Shown here piece after piece: positions 20,092 to 28,760 of a stretch of 33,261 nucleotides of DNA. Origin of the DNA: Lamprocystis purpurea DSM 4197 (GTDB taxonomy: Bacteria > Pseudomonadota > Gammaproteobacteria > Chromatiales > Chromatiaceae); NCBI RefSeq assembly GCF_000379525.1, contig NZ_KB902536.1:1-33261 (forward strand), read 5' to 3'. Below the pieces are notes generated by a model. That model was not told the origin of the DNA. It worked only from the letters and a program-made list of their open reading frames with translations, and ran no database searches. The translations under genes and the position numbers were made by a program. Within the stretch, counting starts at the first letter, position 1. The number at the start of each line of letters is the position of its first letter.

Positions 20092-21510
20092 GTGCATAGC
20101 GTCCTCTCCCCACACCGACCACCGTCGGTCGATCGTCTCCTCGGATGGCCGGCCCTGGCGCCGCTGTTGCTCGAGTATGGCCGCCAGCCGGTGCTCGCCG
20201 CGGTGCGCGGACTGCTCGATGACCTGCGGGGGCGGCTCGCAGCCGGCGAGGAGATCGGTGACCCATTCGCCGAATCCCGCATCGCCGCCGGTCTCGCCGA
20301 ACGTCTGGCCCGATCCGAGGCGCCCCGACTGCGGCGCGTCTTCAACCTGACCGGCACCGTCCTGCACACCAACTTGGGCCGCGCCCCCCTGCCGGAGGAG
20401 GCCGTGGCTGCCCTCACCCTGGCCGCCCGGGAGCCCTGCGCCCTGGAATATGACCTGGCGAGCGGCGCCCGCGGCGACCGGGACAGCCTGGTGGAGGGCT
20501 GGATCAAGGATCTGACCGGGGCGCAAGCCGCGACCGTGGTGAACAACAACGCCGCCGCGGTCTTCCTGCTGCTCAACACGCTGGCCCTGCGCAAGGAGGT
20601 GCTGGTCTCCCGGGGCGAACTGGTGGAGATCGGCGGCGCCTTCCGGGTCCCGGACATCATGTCGCGGGCCGGCGCACGCCTGAAGGAGGTCGGCACCACC
20701 AACCGCACGCATGCCCGTGACTTCGCGGAGGCCATAGGACCGCGCACGGGGCTGGTCATGAAGGTCCACACCAGCAACTATGCGATCCAGGGCTTCACCG
20801 CCGCGGTCCCGGAGCGGGAGCTGGCGGGGCTCGCCCATGACCGCGGGTTACCCCTGGTGGTGGACCTGGGCAGCGGCACCCTGGTGGACCTGGCCCCGTA
20901 CGGCCTGCCCCACGAACCCACGCCCCAGGAGACCCTGGCCAACGGGGCGGATTTGGTGACCTTCAGCGGGGACAAACTCCTGGGCGGACCCCAGGCCGGC
21001 ATCCTGGCGGGCCGTGCCGACCTGATCGCCCGCATCAAGAAGAACCCTTTGAAGCGCGCGCTGCGCCTAGGCAAGCTCACCCTGGCCGCCCTGGAGGCGG
21101 TGCTGCGCCTGTATCGGGACCCGGAGCGACTGGCTGAGCGTCTGCCGACCCTGCGTCTCCTCACCCGCCCGGCCGCTGAGATCGCGGCCCTGACAACCAG
21201 CCTGCTGCCCGCCCTGGCGCAGGCCCTGGCGGACTGGCCGGTGACGGTCGACACCGCACCGGTGCAGAGCCAGATCGGCAGCGGCTCACTGCCGGTCGAC
21301 CGGTTGCCCAGCCAGGCCCTGGTGATACGGCCCAATGGCAGACGCGGCGGCCTGCTGCGCGATCTGGAGACGGCCCTGCGGCAACTCCCCATACCGATCA
21401 TCGGCCGCACCGCCGATGGCGCACTGTGGCTCGACCTGCGGTGCCTGGAAGACCCGGAGACCTTCCGCGGCCAACTCGCCATCCTTGCGCACCGCGCAGT
21501 GCCCGCGTGA
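20092..21510 (+). CDS. selA: L-seryl-tRNA(Sec) selenium transferase
   Basis: The protein is 472 aa from GTG 20092. SelA is a PLP enzyme that turns seryl-tRNA(Sec) into selenocysteyl-tRNA(Sec) using selenophosphate. The lysine in [14 protein letters not shown] is residue 295 with this start, the same number as the PLP lysine of E. coli Sel[20 protein letters not shown] and [17 protein letters not shown] are family signatures. I prefer GTG 20092 to TTG 20083 because AAGGA (20078-20082) is nine bases before the GTG but abuts the TTG. The stop overlaps the selB start (GTGA), so selA-selB are coupled. Confidence 0.96.
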   Translation: MHSVLSPHRPPSVDRLLGWPALAPLLLEYGRQPVLAAVRGLLDDLRGRLAAGEEIGDPFAESRIAAGLAERLARSEAPRLRRVFNLTGTVLHTNLGRAPLPEEAVAALTLAAREPCALEYDLASGARGDRDSLVEGWIKDLTGAQAATVVNNNAAAVFLLLNTLALRKEVLVSRGELVEIGGAFRVPDIMSRAGARLKEVGTTNRTHARDFAEAIGPRTGLVMKVHTSNYAIQGFTAAVPERELAGLAHDRGLPLVVDLGSGTLVDLAPYGLPHEPTPQETLANGADLVTFSGDKLLGGPQAGILAGRADLIARIKKNPLKRALRLGKLTLAALEAVLRLYRDPERLAERLPTLRLLTRPAAEIAALTTSLLPALAQALADWPVTVDTAPVQSQIGSGSLPVDRLPSQALVIRPNGRRGGLLRDLETALRQLPIPIIGRTADGALWLDLRCLEDPETFRGQLAILAHRAVPA

Positions 21511-23414
21511 TCATCGGCACCGCCGGTCATATCGACCACGGCAAGACCGCCCTGGTCCGCGCGCTCACCGGGGTAGATACCGACCGTCTGCCGGAGGAAA
21601 AGGCCCGCGGCATCACCCTGGACCTGGGCTATGCCTACCAAACCATCGCGTCCGGCGCCATCCTGGGCTTCGTGGATGTGCCGGGTCACGAGCGCCTGGT
21701 GCACACCATGGTCGCCGGGGCCGCCGGAATCGATTGCGTCATCCTGGTGGTCACGGCGGACGACGGACCCATGCCCCAGACCCGCGAGCACCTCCAGGTG
21801 CTGGACTTGTTGAGCCTGGACCACGGCCTAGTGGCCCTGACTAAGATCGACCGGGTGTCATCCGAGCGTGTCGCCCAGGTCGAGAGCCAGATCCGCGCCC
21901 TGCTGCACGGGACCGGGCTGGCGGCGGCGCCCATTTTTCCGGTCAATGCCTTGAGCGGTGACGGCATCCCGGCGCTGCAGCGGCACCTTGAGACCATCGC
22001 GGCCCGGCTTCCGCCCCGGCGCAACGGCGGACGCTTCCGGCTCGCGGTCGACCGCAGCTTCAGCATCGCCGGCGCCGGCACCGTGGTGACCGGCCTGGTG
22101 CTGGACGGCCGGGTGCAGGTGGGTGATCGCCTGCTGGTCTCACCCGCGGGCCTGGCCGCGCGAGTACGCGGCATCCATGCCCAGAATCAGCCGGCACAGC
22201 AGGGCTTGGCCGGTCAACGGTGCGCGCTGAACCTGGCCGATCTGCATCGGGAAGCGGTCGGCCGCGGCGACCTGGTACTCGACCCCGATCTGCATCTGCC
22301 CACCCGCCGACTGGACGTCCAGGTGCGGGTCCTGGGCACCGAGGCCGGGCCGCTCAAGCACTGGACCCCGGTCCACTGCCACCTGGGCGCCGCCCATGGC
22401 ACCGGTCGGCTGGCCGTGCTGGACGGGGAGACCATCGCGCCCGGCGCCACGGGTCTGGCCCAACTGGTGCTGGACGCGGACCTGGCGGCCGTACGCGGTG
22501 ATCGCTTCATCCTGCGCGACCAGTCCGCCCGCCGCACCCTCGGCGGCGGGTGGGTGCTGGACCCGGAGCCGCCCGCGCGCGGCCGGCGCCGACCGGCCCG
22601 GCTCGCCCTGTTGGCCGCGCTGGCTGAACCGGACACCTTGACCGCGGCCGTTGCGGCACTCGAACTGGCGGCACAGGGCCTGGACCTGGATCGGTTGAGG
22701 CGCCAGTGGAACCTGGACCAGGCAACCACCTCGGCCCTTACGGATCGGCCCGGTTGCGTGCGGATCGACACGGCTGCCGGGCCGCTGCTGTTCGCTCCCC
22801 AGCATTGGCAGGCCCTCGCGCAACGGGTGATCGACGCGCTCCGCGCCGCCCATCAGGAGCATCCGGACCAACTCGGTCCAGACCGGGAACGCCTGCGCCG
22901 CATCGCCGGCCCGGCCATGACCCGACCGGCCTTTGGCGCCTTGCTCGACACCTTGGCCGCTCATGGAGAGATCGTGCGTGCCGGCCCCTGGATTCACCTG
23001 CCGGGCCATGCGGTACGGCTCGCGGAGCGCGATGAGCAACTGTGGCGGGACGGAATCAGCCCCTTGCTGAACACCAAACCCTTCGACCCGCCCCGAGTCC
23101 GGGACCTGGCTCGCGCCCTGGATCAGGACGAAGACAGCATCCGCCAACTGCTCAAGCGCCTGGCCGCCATGGGCGAAGTCGAGCGGGTCGCCCATGACCA
23201 TTATTTCACCAGCGCCGCGGTGGCCGACCTTGCGGCCATTGCCCTGCGTTTGAGCGAGAGCGCCGGTGAGGCGCGCGCCGCGGAGTTCCGGGACGCCATT
23301 GGAACCGGCCGCAAGCTCGCCATCCAGATCCTGGAATATTTCGACCGGATCGGGTACTCGCGCCGCATCGGTGACGGTCACCGGGTCTTCCGCGATAGCT
23401 TGTTGGCCCGTTAG
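21507..23414 (+). CDS. selB: Selenocysteine-specific elongation factor
   Basis: The protein is 635 aa (E. coli 614). It delivers Sec-tRNA(Sec) to ribosomes stalled at a UGA next to a SECIS. The GTPase motifs are at the N-terminus: [11 protein letters not shown] (residues 4-14), [12 protein letters not shown] (~57) and LTKID (~112). Translation-factor beta-barrels follow, and the C-terminal ~240 residues form the winged-helix repeats that bind SECIS, ending in [20 protein letters not shown]. The start is GTG 21507, overlapping the selA stop; the open frame extends further upstream but that part lies inside selA. Downstream the operon is followed by a MITE. Confidence 0.96.
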   Translation: MIIGTAGHIDHGKTALVRALTGVDTDRLPEEKARGITLDLGYAYQTIASGAILGFVDVPGHERLVHTMVAGAAGIDCVILVVTADDGPMPQTREHLQVLDLLSLDHGLVALTKIDRVSSERVAQVESQIRALLHGTGLAAAPIFPVNALSGDGIPALQRHLETIAARLPPRRNGGRFRLAVDRSFSIAGAGTVVTGLVLDGRVQVGDRLLVSPAGLAARVRGIHAQNQPAQQGLAGQRCALNLADLHREAVGRGDLVLDPDLHLPTRRLDVQVRVLGTEAGPLKHWTPVHCHLGAAHGTGRLAVLDGETIAPGATGLAQLVLDADLAAVRGDRFILRDQSARRTLGGGWVLDPEPPARGRRRPARLALLAALAEPDTLTAAVAALELAAQGLDLDRLRRQWNLDQATTSALTDRPGCVRIDTAAGPLLFAPQHWQALAQRVIDALRAAHQEHPDQLGPDRERLRRIAGPAMTRPAFGALLDTLAAHGEIVRAGPWIHLPGHAVRLAERDEQLWRDGISPLLNTKPFDPPRVRDLARALDQDEDSIRQLLKRLAAMGEVERVAHDHYFTSAAVADLAAIALRLSESAGEARAAEFRDAIGTGRKLAIQILEYFDRIGYSRRIGDGHRVFRDSLLAR

Positions 23415-23765
23415 CGCTGAGAACTATGGCAGACACGTTGGCGCAGCGCCCAGCAGTTCCAGTTTTGGGTGGCTGCCCCCGGCAGCGAGGCTGATGGTGG
23501 ATGCGCTGCGCTTATCCACCCTACAGAACCGGCTCCGCTGTAGGGTGGATAAGGCGCGCCGCTCGGTGTCCGGGACCCGACACGGTGGTCGCGCGCGCCG
23601 CATCCACCAGGGGCTGCGCGATGCTGCCCATATTTGGAATTGCTGCGCAGCGCCCGTCGAACCGTTGTCAAACAGCCGGGTTGGATTATAGTCTGCGGAT
23701 AGAAATCTACGTTCACGACGATCCTAAGGACTCGCCTTGCATCGACGCAGAAGACGCAAACGACC
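23415..23765. other. Intergenic region occupied by a MITE
   Basis: This 351-bp spacer holds MITE copy 1 (23452-23645) with its two 9-bp duplications. The remaining ~110 bp before 23766 has no feature I can recognise. Confidence 0.7.
23452..23645 (+). mobile_element. MITE copy 1, with 9-bp target duplication
   Basis: The 194-bp element starts CAGCAGTTCCAGTTTTGG and ends with the complement of CAGCAATTCCAAATATGG. It is flanked by CGCAGCGCC on both sides (23443-23451 and 23646-23654), a perfect 9-bp target duplication. It has an internal stem from TTATCCACCCTAC to GTAGGGTGGATAA. It encodes no transposase. Confidence 0.9.
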
Positions 23766-24536
23766 ATGAACATCGAATCACTGAAAGACACCCTCAAGCG
23801 CGAGTTACCCGAGTGGCTGCGGCAGGACGCGGATTTTCGCGCCTATGTCCTGGACCTGACGCGACAGCAGTCTGCCGACCGCGCTCAGACCGAGGACCGG
23901 TTCGACCGGCTATTGGCTGAGTTACGCCGGGATCGCGAGGACCAGAACCGCAAGTGGGAAGAGCAGAACCGCAAGTGGGATGAGAATAACCGCAAGTGGG
24001 ACAAGCAAGACCACAGGTGGGAGGAGCAAAACCGCAAGTGGGACGAGCAAAATCGTAAATCTGACGCCATGCTGGCGGAGATGCGCGAGGAGTTCCTCCG
24101 GGTCCACGCCGAGCTCAAGGCCCAAAACGACAAGCACGAGCGCAGCATCGGCGCCCTGGGTGCGCGTTGGGGGATGCAGTCGGAGCAGGCCTTCCGGGAC
24201 GCCCTGGCCGGCATCCTGGAGAAGAATTTCGATGTCCAGGTACTCAACGTCAACGAGTTCGACGACCAAGGAACCGTCTTTGGCCGGCCGGAACAAGTGG
24301 AGTTGGACGTCATCATCAAGAACGGCCTGCTGATCCTCTGTGAGCTGAAATCGTCCATCGACAAGGCCGGCATGTACATTTTCGAGCGCAAGGCGCGTTT
24401 CTATGAGCAGCTCCACCAGCGCACCGCCAACCGGCTCATCGTCATCTCACCAATGATCGACCCGCGGGCGCGCAAGGTCGCCGAGAAGTTGGGGATCGAG
24501 ACCTACGGAGATTCCATCTACGTCGAGCGCCTGTGA
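23766..24536 (+). CDS. DUF3782-like PD-(D/E)XK nuclease-fold protein with Trp-heptad coiled coil
   Basis: The protein is 256 aa. Residues 59-100 are six 7-residue units of the type (E/D)-x-Q-N-R-K-W, with Trp at 64, 71, 78, 85 and 92. They form a charged coiled coil. Residues ~135-256 look like a PD-(D/E)XK fold: Glu140 (MQSEQAF), Asp181 (VELDVII) and Glu193-Leu-Lys195 (CELKSS) are placed as in that superfamily. These proteins (DUF3782-type) are common in purple sulfur bacteria and cyanobacteria; their target is not known to me. It has no membrane segment. The gene stands between two repeats and has no obvious partner. Confidence 0.8.
   Translation: MNIESLKDTLKRELPEWLRQDADFRAYVLDLTRQQSADRAQTEDRFDRLLAELRRDREDQNRKWEEQNRKWDENNRKWDKQDHRWEEQNRKWDEQNRKSDAMLAEMREEFLRVHAELKAQNDKHERSIGALGARWGMQSEQAFRDALAGILEKNFDVQVLNVNEFDDQGTVFGRPEQVELDVIIKNGLLILCELKSSIDKAGMYIFERKARFYEQLHQRTANRLIVISPMIDPRARKVAEKLGIETYGDSIYVERL
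23940..24065 (+). repeat. Six 21-bp in-frame tandem repeats
   Basis: Each unit encodes a heptad ending in Trp (the last ends in Ser). Units vary at the first positions (GAAGAG, GATGAG, GACAAG) around a stable AACCGCAAGTGGG core; the fourth unit is divergent. Confidence 0.85.
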
Positions 24537-24929
24537 CTGCCGGATCCTGGTGTGTCTAGTACCCCACTCCAACTTAAGTTGCGGCGTCATTCCGGCAGGA
24601 TGCCGGAAGGAAGTCGCCATGGATGGTAGCTCGCAGCGCGCACGGACCTGCAAGATAAGGTAGAACGCCCCACATGGTGAGATCGCACCCTGACCTTTCG
24701 CAACCGCCCTTGACCGACCAAAATACGCATGGCCCGGCGGGACGAGGGCGCGGTCGTCCACTGCGCCCGCCTTCCAACCGGTGCCCCACGAGGCGTGTCG
24801 GAAGCGACTTGTGCCGGTGAGGTTTCGAGCCCCTTCGCCGAACTGAAACGCTACGGTCCCGGTACCGCAACACCGGCGTGCGATGATCGCGCATCCTGAC
24901 CGTCAAGTGTTCGGCGCTCGCCCTCCCCC
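24537..24929. other. Intergenic, nothing recognised
   Basis: In 393 bp I see only a short stem (TTCCGGCAGGATGCCGGAA, ~24590). No open frame here has support from family motifs. Confidence 0.5.
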
Positions 24930-26114
24930 ATGTCACTCGAGCACAGCTCAGCGCTGCACTCCAGCCTCCCTGCCTGGCAGGACCTGCGCCCGCGCGACCT
25001 GTGGCGCTGGCCGCTGGACGCCTTGGCGCGCCCCCTGGATCGGGTCACCTTGCGTGCGGCGGCGGCCCTGGCGCGGCGCCAGGTTCGCACCATCGCGCAT
25101 TGGGAGCGGGTGCTGCCGGACCGCGACCCCTTCATCCTCGTCGCCAATCACGGCTCGCGCCGCGAGACCGTCTATCTGACCGCGGCCCTGATGCTGGCCC
25201 GCGGCGGACGCCCGGTGCACTTCCTGGCGGACTGGAATTTCCGGCTGATCCCAGGGGTCGGCTACCTCTACGCCCGCACCGGGGCCATCACGGTGACACG
25301 CAAGGATGCCCGCCCGCGCGTCATGAACCGGCTCAAGCCCTTGTTTCTCGATGAGACACCCGCCCTGGAGCAGGCCCGGGCGCGGCTCCTGGCCGGCGAT
25401 TCGCTCGCCCTGTTCCCGGAGGGCACCATCAACCGCGATCCGCGCCGGTTACTGCGCGGGCGCTGCGGTGCGGCGCGCCTGTCGCTGGAGACCGGTGCGC
25501 CGATCCTCCCGGTGGGCATACGCTTCCTCGGCAGTTCCGAAGGGACCGGCCGCGGCGCTTCCGGGCAGCCCATGAGCATCCATCTCGGTGCCCCGCTGAT
25601 CCCCCCGCTCCACGCTGGAACGAACAGCGCAACCCGCAAGGCATCGCTCGCCGACGTGCGCGCCTGGCACGCCGAGGTCATGGCGGCCATCGGCACACTG
25701 TGCGGCAAGACCTGGTCACCGACCACGCCCCCGACGGCTCGGCCCGCCGGCGGACCCGTCACCTTCCCAACCATCGAACCTCGCGCCATCGGCCCAGGAG
25801 GGGCCCCCCGTGCTGAAAAAGCCCAAGGTCATTCGCGTCGACGATGCCCAGACCCGTCAGGATGCGCTCGCCGTCCTGCGCGCCACCTATCGGGACGAAA
25901 AGGGGTGGGTGGAACAGGCCGAGTCCCAACTGCCGGAGTCGGATCTCACCAGCCAGCAGGTCTCCTGGTTTATCGTTTACCGCGGGCGGGAGCCCGCCGG
26001 AGTGCTGCGCGTCTATTACGACCCACCGGTCGCCCAGTATCGCGCCTACAACGTCACGCTGTTGAATCGCGAACTGGACGTGGATCGTTTTCTGTCCACC
26101 AACCGCATCGCTGA
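24930..26114 (+). CDS. PlsC-like acyltransferase; C-terminal third is probably artefactual
   Basis: The open frame has 394 codons. Residues ~60-250 match a 1-acylglycerol-phosphate-type acyltransferase: motif I is NHGSRRE at 73-79 (His74), motif II GAITVTRKD, motif III LFPEGT at 161-166 and motif IV ILPVGIR. Motif I is unusual, H-x4-E instead of H-x4-D. From residue ~294 onward the frame overlaps the next gene by 305 bp and becomes arginine/proline-rich nonsense. One extra C in the C6 run (25804-25809) would end the protein at TGA 25814, just past the next gene's start. I think the true length is ~295 aa, coupled to the downstream FeeM-like gene. Whether it acylates a glycerolipid or an amino-acid lipid cannot be told. 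Confidence 0.75.
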   Translation: MSLEHSSALHSSLPAWQDLRPRDLWRWPLDALARPLDRVTLRAAAALARRQVRTIAHWERVLPDRDPFILVANHGSRRETVYLTAALMLARGGRPVHFLADWNFRLIPGVGYLYARTGAITVTRKDARPRVMNRLKPLFLDETPALEQARARLLAGDSLALFPEGTINRDPRRLLRGRCGAARLSLETGAPILPVGIRFLGSSEGTGRGASGQPMSIHLGAPLIPPLHAGTNSATRKASLADVRAWHAEVMAAIGTLCGKTWSPTTPPTARPAGGPVTFPTIEPRAIGPGGAPRAEKAQGHSRRRCPDPSGCARRPARHLSGRKGVGGTGRVPTAGVGSHQPAGLLVYRLPRAGARRSAARLLRPTGRPVSRLQRHAVESRTGRGSFSVHQPHR

Positions 26115-26460
26115 GATCGGGCGCTTCGCCATCTGCCCGCACTACCGCCGCAGCCTACTGATTTCAGTGGCCCTGATGCGTGCGGCCACCCGTGAGACGG
26201 TGGAACGGGGCTTCACCCACTACATCACCGACGTCTTCGAAGACGACGCCCACAGCCCCTACGGCTTTCATACACGGGTCATGGGGTTCGCCCCCGTTGC
26301 GACCCACGAACACGGCGAATTGCACTGCAAGAGCCGCCGCATCACCCTGATCCTGGACCTGAAAGCCGCCTACAACCACCTGCGTCGTCGCCGGAACTGG
26401 ATCTTCCGCTCCCTGACCGCGGACTGGGACGAGGGACTGCATCGGCGCTTGGCGGTTTAG
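25810..26460 (+). CDS. GNAT-fold N-acyl amino acid synthase (FeeM-like)
   Basis: The protein is 216 aa. Its pattern (AGVLRVYYD... ...IAEIGRFAICPHYRRSLLISVALMRA...HYITDVF...GFAP) resembles the GNAT-fold autoinducer-synthase/FeeM group, which joins acyl chains from acyl-ACP to amino acids. It is cytosolic with no membrane segment. The start GTG 25810 has AGGAGG about eight bases upstream. It overlaps the upstream PlsC-like frame. Pairing of a GNAT N-acyltransferase with a PlsC-type O-acyltransferase resembles ornithine-lipid OlsB-OlsA, so a lipo-amino acid product is a reasonable guess; the substrate is not shown by the sequence. Confidence 0.7.
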   Translation: MLKKPKVIRVDDAQTRQDALAVLRATYRDEKGWVEQAESQLPESDLTSQQVSWFIVYRGREPAGVLRVYYDPPVAQYRAYNVTLLNRELDVDRFLSTNRIAEIGRFAICPHYRRSLLISVALMRAATRETVERGFTHYITDVFEDDAHSPYGFHTRVMGFAPVATHEHGELHCKSRRITLILDLKAAYNHLRRRRNWIFRSLTADWDEGLHRRLAV

Positions 26461-26906
26461 CTGGGACCCCCTTTGCGCGGTTGCGCTAAACCGCACCCAG
26501 CGCGGTACGCGATGTTTTTCGATGAGATCAGCCCCGGCCGACTCGACCATTGCCGGAGCCGGCGCGGTTTACCATTCTATAACGACGGCAGCCGCCAGGC
26601 AGCGGCCCATTCTGCCCTCAGCAGTTCCAAATTTGGCTGGCCGCCCACCAACAGCATGCCGGCAGCGAGGCTGATGGTGGATGCGCTGCGCTTATCCACC
26701 CTACGAAACCGGCTCCGCTGTAGGGTGGATAAGGCGCGCTGCTCGGTGTCAGGGATTCGGCACGTCGGTCGCACGCGCCGCATCCACCAAGGGCCGCGCG
26801 ATTCCGCCCAAATTTGGAATTGCTGTTCTGCCCTTGCACTACGCCCCATCCTGTGGCATTTCTTCGATGACCGGGTCGCCGCGGCGCTCCGGACAACAGT
26901 GCTTCT
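26461..26906. other. Intergenic region with MITE upstream of selC
   Basis: MITE copy 2 fills 26619-26825. The ~80 bp from 26826 to selC must contain the selC promoter; I see no clear -35/-10 pair. 26461-26609 shows nothing. Confidence 0.6.
26619..26825 (+). mobile_element. MITE copy 2, with 9-bp target duplication
   Basis: The 207-bp element is bounded by CAGCAGTTCCAAATTTGG and the complement of CAGCAATTCCAAATTTGG (17 of 18 positions). TTCTGCCCT flanks it directly at 26610-26618 and 26826-26834. An internal stem runs GCGCTTATCCACCCTAC to GTAGGGTGGATAAGGCGC. The insertion is 80 bp upstream of selC. Confidence 0.93.
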
Positions 26907-27003
26907 GGAAGGGCGTCGCTATCCGGTGAGGCGGCCGGACTTCAAATCCGGTTGGGGCCGTCAGGCGGTCCTGGGTGGGTTCGACTCCCACGCCCTTCCG
27001 CCA
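26907..27003 (+). tRNA. selC: tRNA-Sec (anticodon TCA), selC
   Basis: The 97-nt gene has an 8-bp acceptor stem (GGAAGGGC/GCCCTTCC), an extended D stem, anticodon loop CTTCAAA with TCA at 26942-26944, a long variable arm (GTTGGGGCCGTCAGGCGGTCC), T arm GTGGGTTCGACTCCCAC, discriminator G and encoded CCA. It aligns closely with E. coli selC. SelA and SelB, encoded in the same window, act on it, and the FdnG TGA is its codon. Confidence 0.97.
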
Positions 27004-27057
27004 ATGACTTGCGACTGATCGAGACGCCGGCGCAGCCGATTGAGAACAATCAAGACC

Positions 27058-28215
27058 ATGCGTATCGACCGCGTCCGCCTCAAGAACTGGCTGAACTTCC
27101 GCAAAGTCGACGCCGCGCTGGCCGAAACCACGTACCTGATCGGCCCGAATGCCTCCGGCAAGTCCAATTTCCTGGACGTATTTCGCTTTCTGCGTACCGT
27201 GGCGGACAGTTCCGGCGGCGGCATGCAACGGGCGGTCGCAGAGCGGGGCGGGATCAAGAAGCTGCGCTGTCTTCAGGCGCGGCAAGACACCGAGGTACGG
27301 ATCGAGGTCCGGCTTTCCGGGGGCACGGCAGAAGACGAGCGCGGCGTTTGGCTTTATGTGCTCAGATTCAAGAGCGAGGGCACAGGACGACAGCGCCCGA
27401 TGGTCCGTGAGGAGCGGGTCGAACGCGACGGCATCTGTCTCTTGAGCCGTCCGGACGAGCACGACCGCGGGGACAAGGAACGCTTGACCCAGAGCCACCT
27501 GGAGCAGGTCAATGCCAATGTCGAATTCCGGGCGCTGGCGAACTTCTTGCGGTCGACCACCTATCTGCACCTGGTTCCCCAACTCCTGAAGTTCGCCGAC
27601 CGGCTGAGCAGCAACCGGTTAGAGGAGGACCCCTTCGGTCAGGGCTTTCTGGACAGTTTGGCCCGCACGCCGAAGAACACACTGACCGCGCGTCTGCGCA
27701 AGATCCAGCAGGTACTGACCAAGGCCGTGCCGCAATTCCAAGAACTGCGTTTCAACCGGGACGAGATGACCGGACTGCCCCACATGGAGGCGCGGTACGC
27801 CCACTGGCGCCCTCAGGGCGCCTGGCACCGGGAGGATCAATTCTCTGACGGAACCCTGCGCCTCATCGCCCTGCTCTGGTCACTGCTGGAGGGGGACTCC
27901 CTGTTGCTGTTGGAAGAGCCGGAGTTGTCGCTGAACGATGAGATCGTGCGACAGATCCCGCTGATGATCGATCGCATCAAGCGTCAGGCAAAGTATCGCC
28001 GACAGACCTTGATCACCACCCACAGCGAGGCAATGCTGAGTAACGCCATCGACGCGAACGCCATCCTGCTGGTCATACCCACCGACGACGGTTCCCAGAT
28101 CCGCGGCGCGACCGGCGAGGAAGTGGCGATGCTCGAAACCGGGCTATCCCCCGCCGAAGTCTTGTTACCCAACGCGCGCCCGCAGGGTATAGATGGGCTT
28201 GGCCTGTTCCAGTGA
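27058..28215 (+). CDS. RecF/OLD-like AAA ATPase (AAA_21 type)
   Basis: The protein is 385 aa from ATG 27058. Walker A is GPNASGKSN at ~residues 30-38, Walker B and the following glutamate LLLLEEPELSLND at ~285-297, and a His-containing THSEAMLSN at ~325 completes the ABC/SMC-type site. There is no coiled-coil hinge long enough for SMC. Such standalone ATPases are often paired with a small effector in phage-defence-like modules; the next frame overlaps its stop (GTGA) and looks like a broken partner. It begins 54 bp after selC, a common integration site. The defence role is inferred from family and place only. Confidence 0.8.
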   Translation: MRIDRVRLKNWLNFRKVDAALAETTYLIGPNASGKSNFLDVFRFLRTVADSSGGGMQRAVAERGGIKKLRCLQARQDTEVRIEVRLSGGTAEDERGVWLYVLRFKSEGTGRQRPMVREERVERDGICLLSRPDEHDRGDKERLTQSHLEQVNANVEFRALANFLRSTTYLHLVPQLLKFADRLSSNRLEEDPFGQGFLDSLARTPKNTLTARLRKIQQVLTKAVPQFQELRFNRDEMTGLPHMEARYAHWRPQGAWHREDQFSDGTLRLIALLWSLLEGDSLLLLEEPELSLNDEIVRQIPLMIDRIKRQAKYRRQTLITTHSEAMLSNAIDANAILLVIPTDDGSQIRGATGEEVAMLETGLSPAEVLLPNARPQGIDGLGLFQ

Positions 28216-28468
28216 CCGCATTCGCTGTCGCCACGGAGGACGCGCTGAGAGATCCGAAGGCCGCCTTGCTGGATTTGGTACGAAAGTCCAAACGCCGGGA
28301 ACTGCGGCACGAGATCCTGCCCAGGCCCGGCGTGTCCTTCCCGGTGGGCTCGGCTACAACGACCAATGGTGCCGGTCCGTCCGTGACCATTGGGAAACCG
28401 GGCGAGCCGCGAAGGCGTCACCGTCGCTGGCCCGCGGGATTGACCGGCTTGCCCGGTTTTCTGAATAG
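28212..28468 (+). pseudogene. Partner gene of the ATPase, internally deleted and frameshifted
   Basis: GTG 28212 overlaps the ATPase stop. The frame starts VTAFAVATEDAL and continues RDPKAALLDLVRKSKRREL...EILPRPG; the joint seems to bring an N-terminal start and a C-terminal third together, with ~100 codons lost. After GVSFPVG the frame is lost, but the +1 frame continues GLGYNDQWCRSVRDHWETGR...SLARGIDRLARFSE and stops at 28466-28468. One extra G in the GGG at ~28343-28345 joins the two. I cannot name the family reliably. It is unlikely to be functional. Confidence 0.6.
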
Positions 28469-28511
28469 GATCTCGTTCTGCCCTACACGGGCTGCGGAGC
28501 GGCGGCGGCGG

Positions 28512-28682
28512 GAGGCCGCGCTGATTCGGACCTGGCAACCATGGCAGCACGCAACCGGCCCGCGGACGGCTGAGGGCAAAAAATGGTCCGCCCGGAACGC
28601 CTATCGCGGCGGGTATCGGCCCTTGCTGTGAGACTTGGACCGGGCGCTGCGGGAGCAGGAGTGGCTGCTTGATGACCTGTGA
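28512..28682 (+). pseudogene. Small conserved-protein remnant with in-frame stop
   Basis: The frame reads EAALIRTWQPWQHATGPRTA then EGKKWSARNAYRGGYRPLL, then TGA (28629), then DLDRALREQEWLLDDL and stop. The first part is a GPRTxEGK-type motif of small proteins I have seen near mobile genes, in which an Arg commonly stands where the TGA is (CGA to TGA). No start codon is identifiable. Function unknown. Confidence 0.45.
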
Positions 28683-28760
28683 TCACACCATCGCGGATTT
28701 GTTCGCGAAGGATCGACGGGCTATATTGTAGCCTGATCGGCGATATAACCGGAGATTCCA

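Noticed and set aside
23452-26825. Two MITE copies in the same orientation flanking three genes, like a composite transposon.
   Set aside because: Each copy has its own, different 9-bp target duplication, which shows two independent insertions rather than movement of the whole block.
28629-28631. In-frame TGA in a small gene near selC, as a possible second selenocysteine codon.
   Set aside because: The residue at that position in the motif is normally Arg, there is no SECIS-like hairpin after it, and the frame has no start. A CGA-to-TGA nonsense mutation is simpler.
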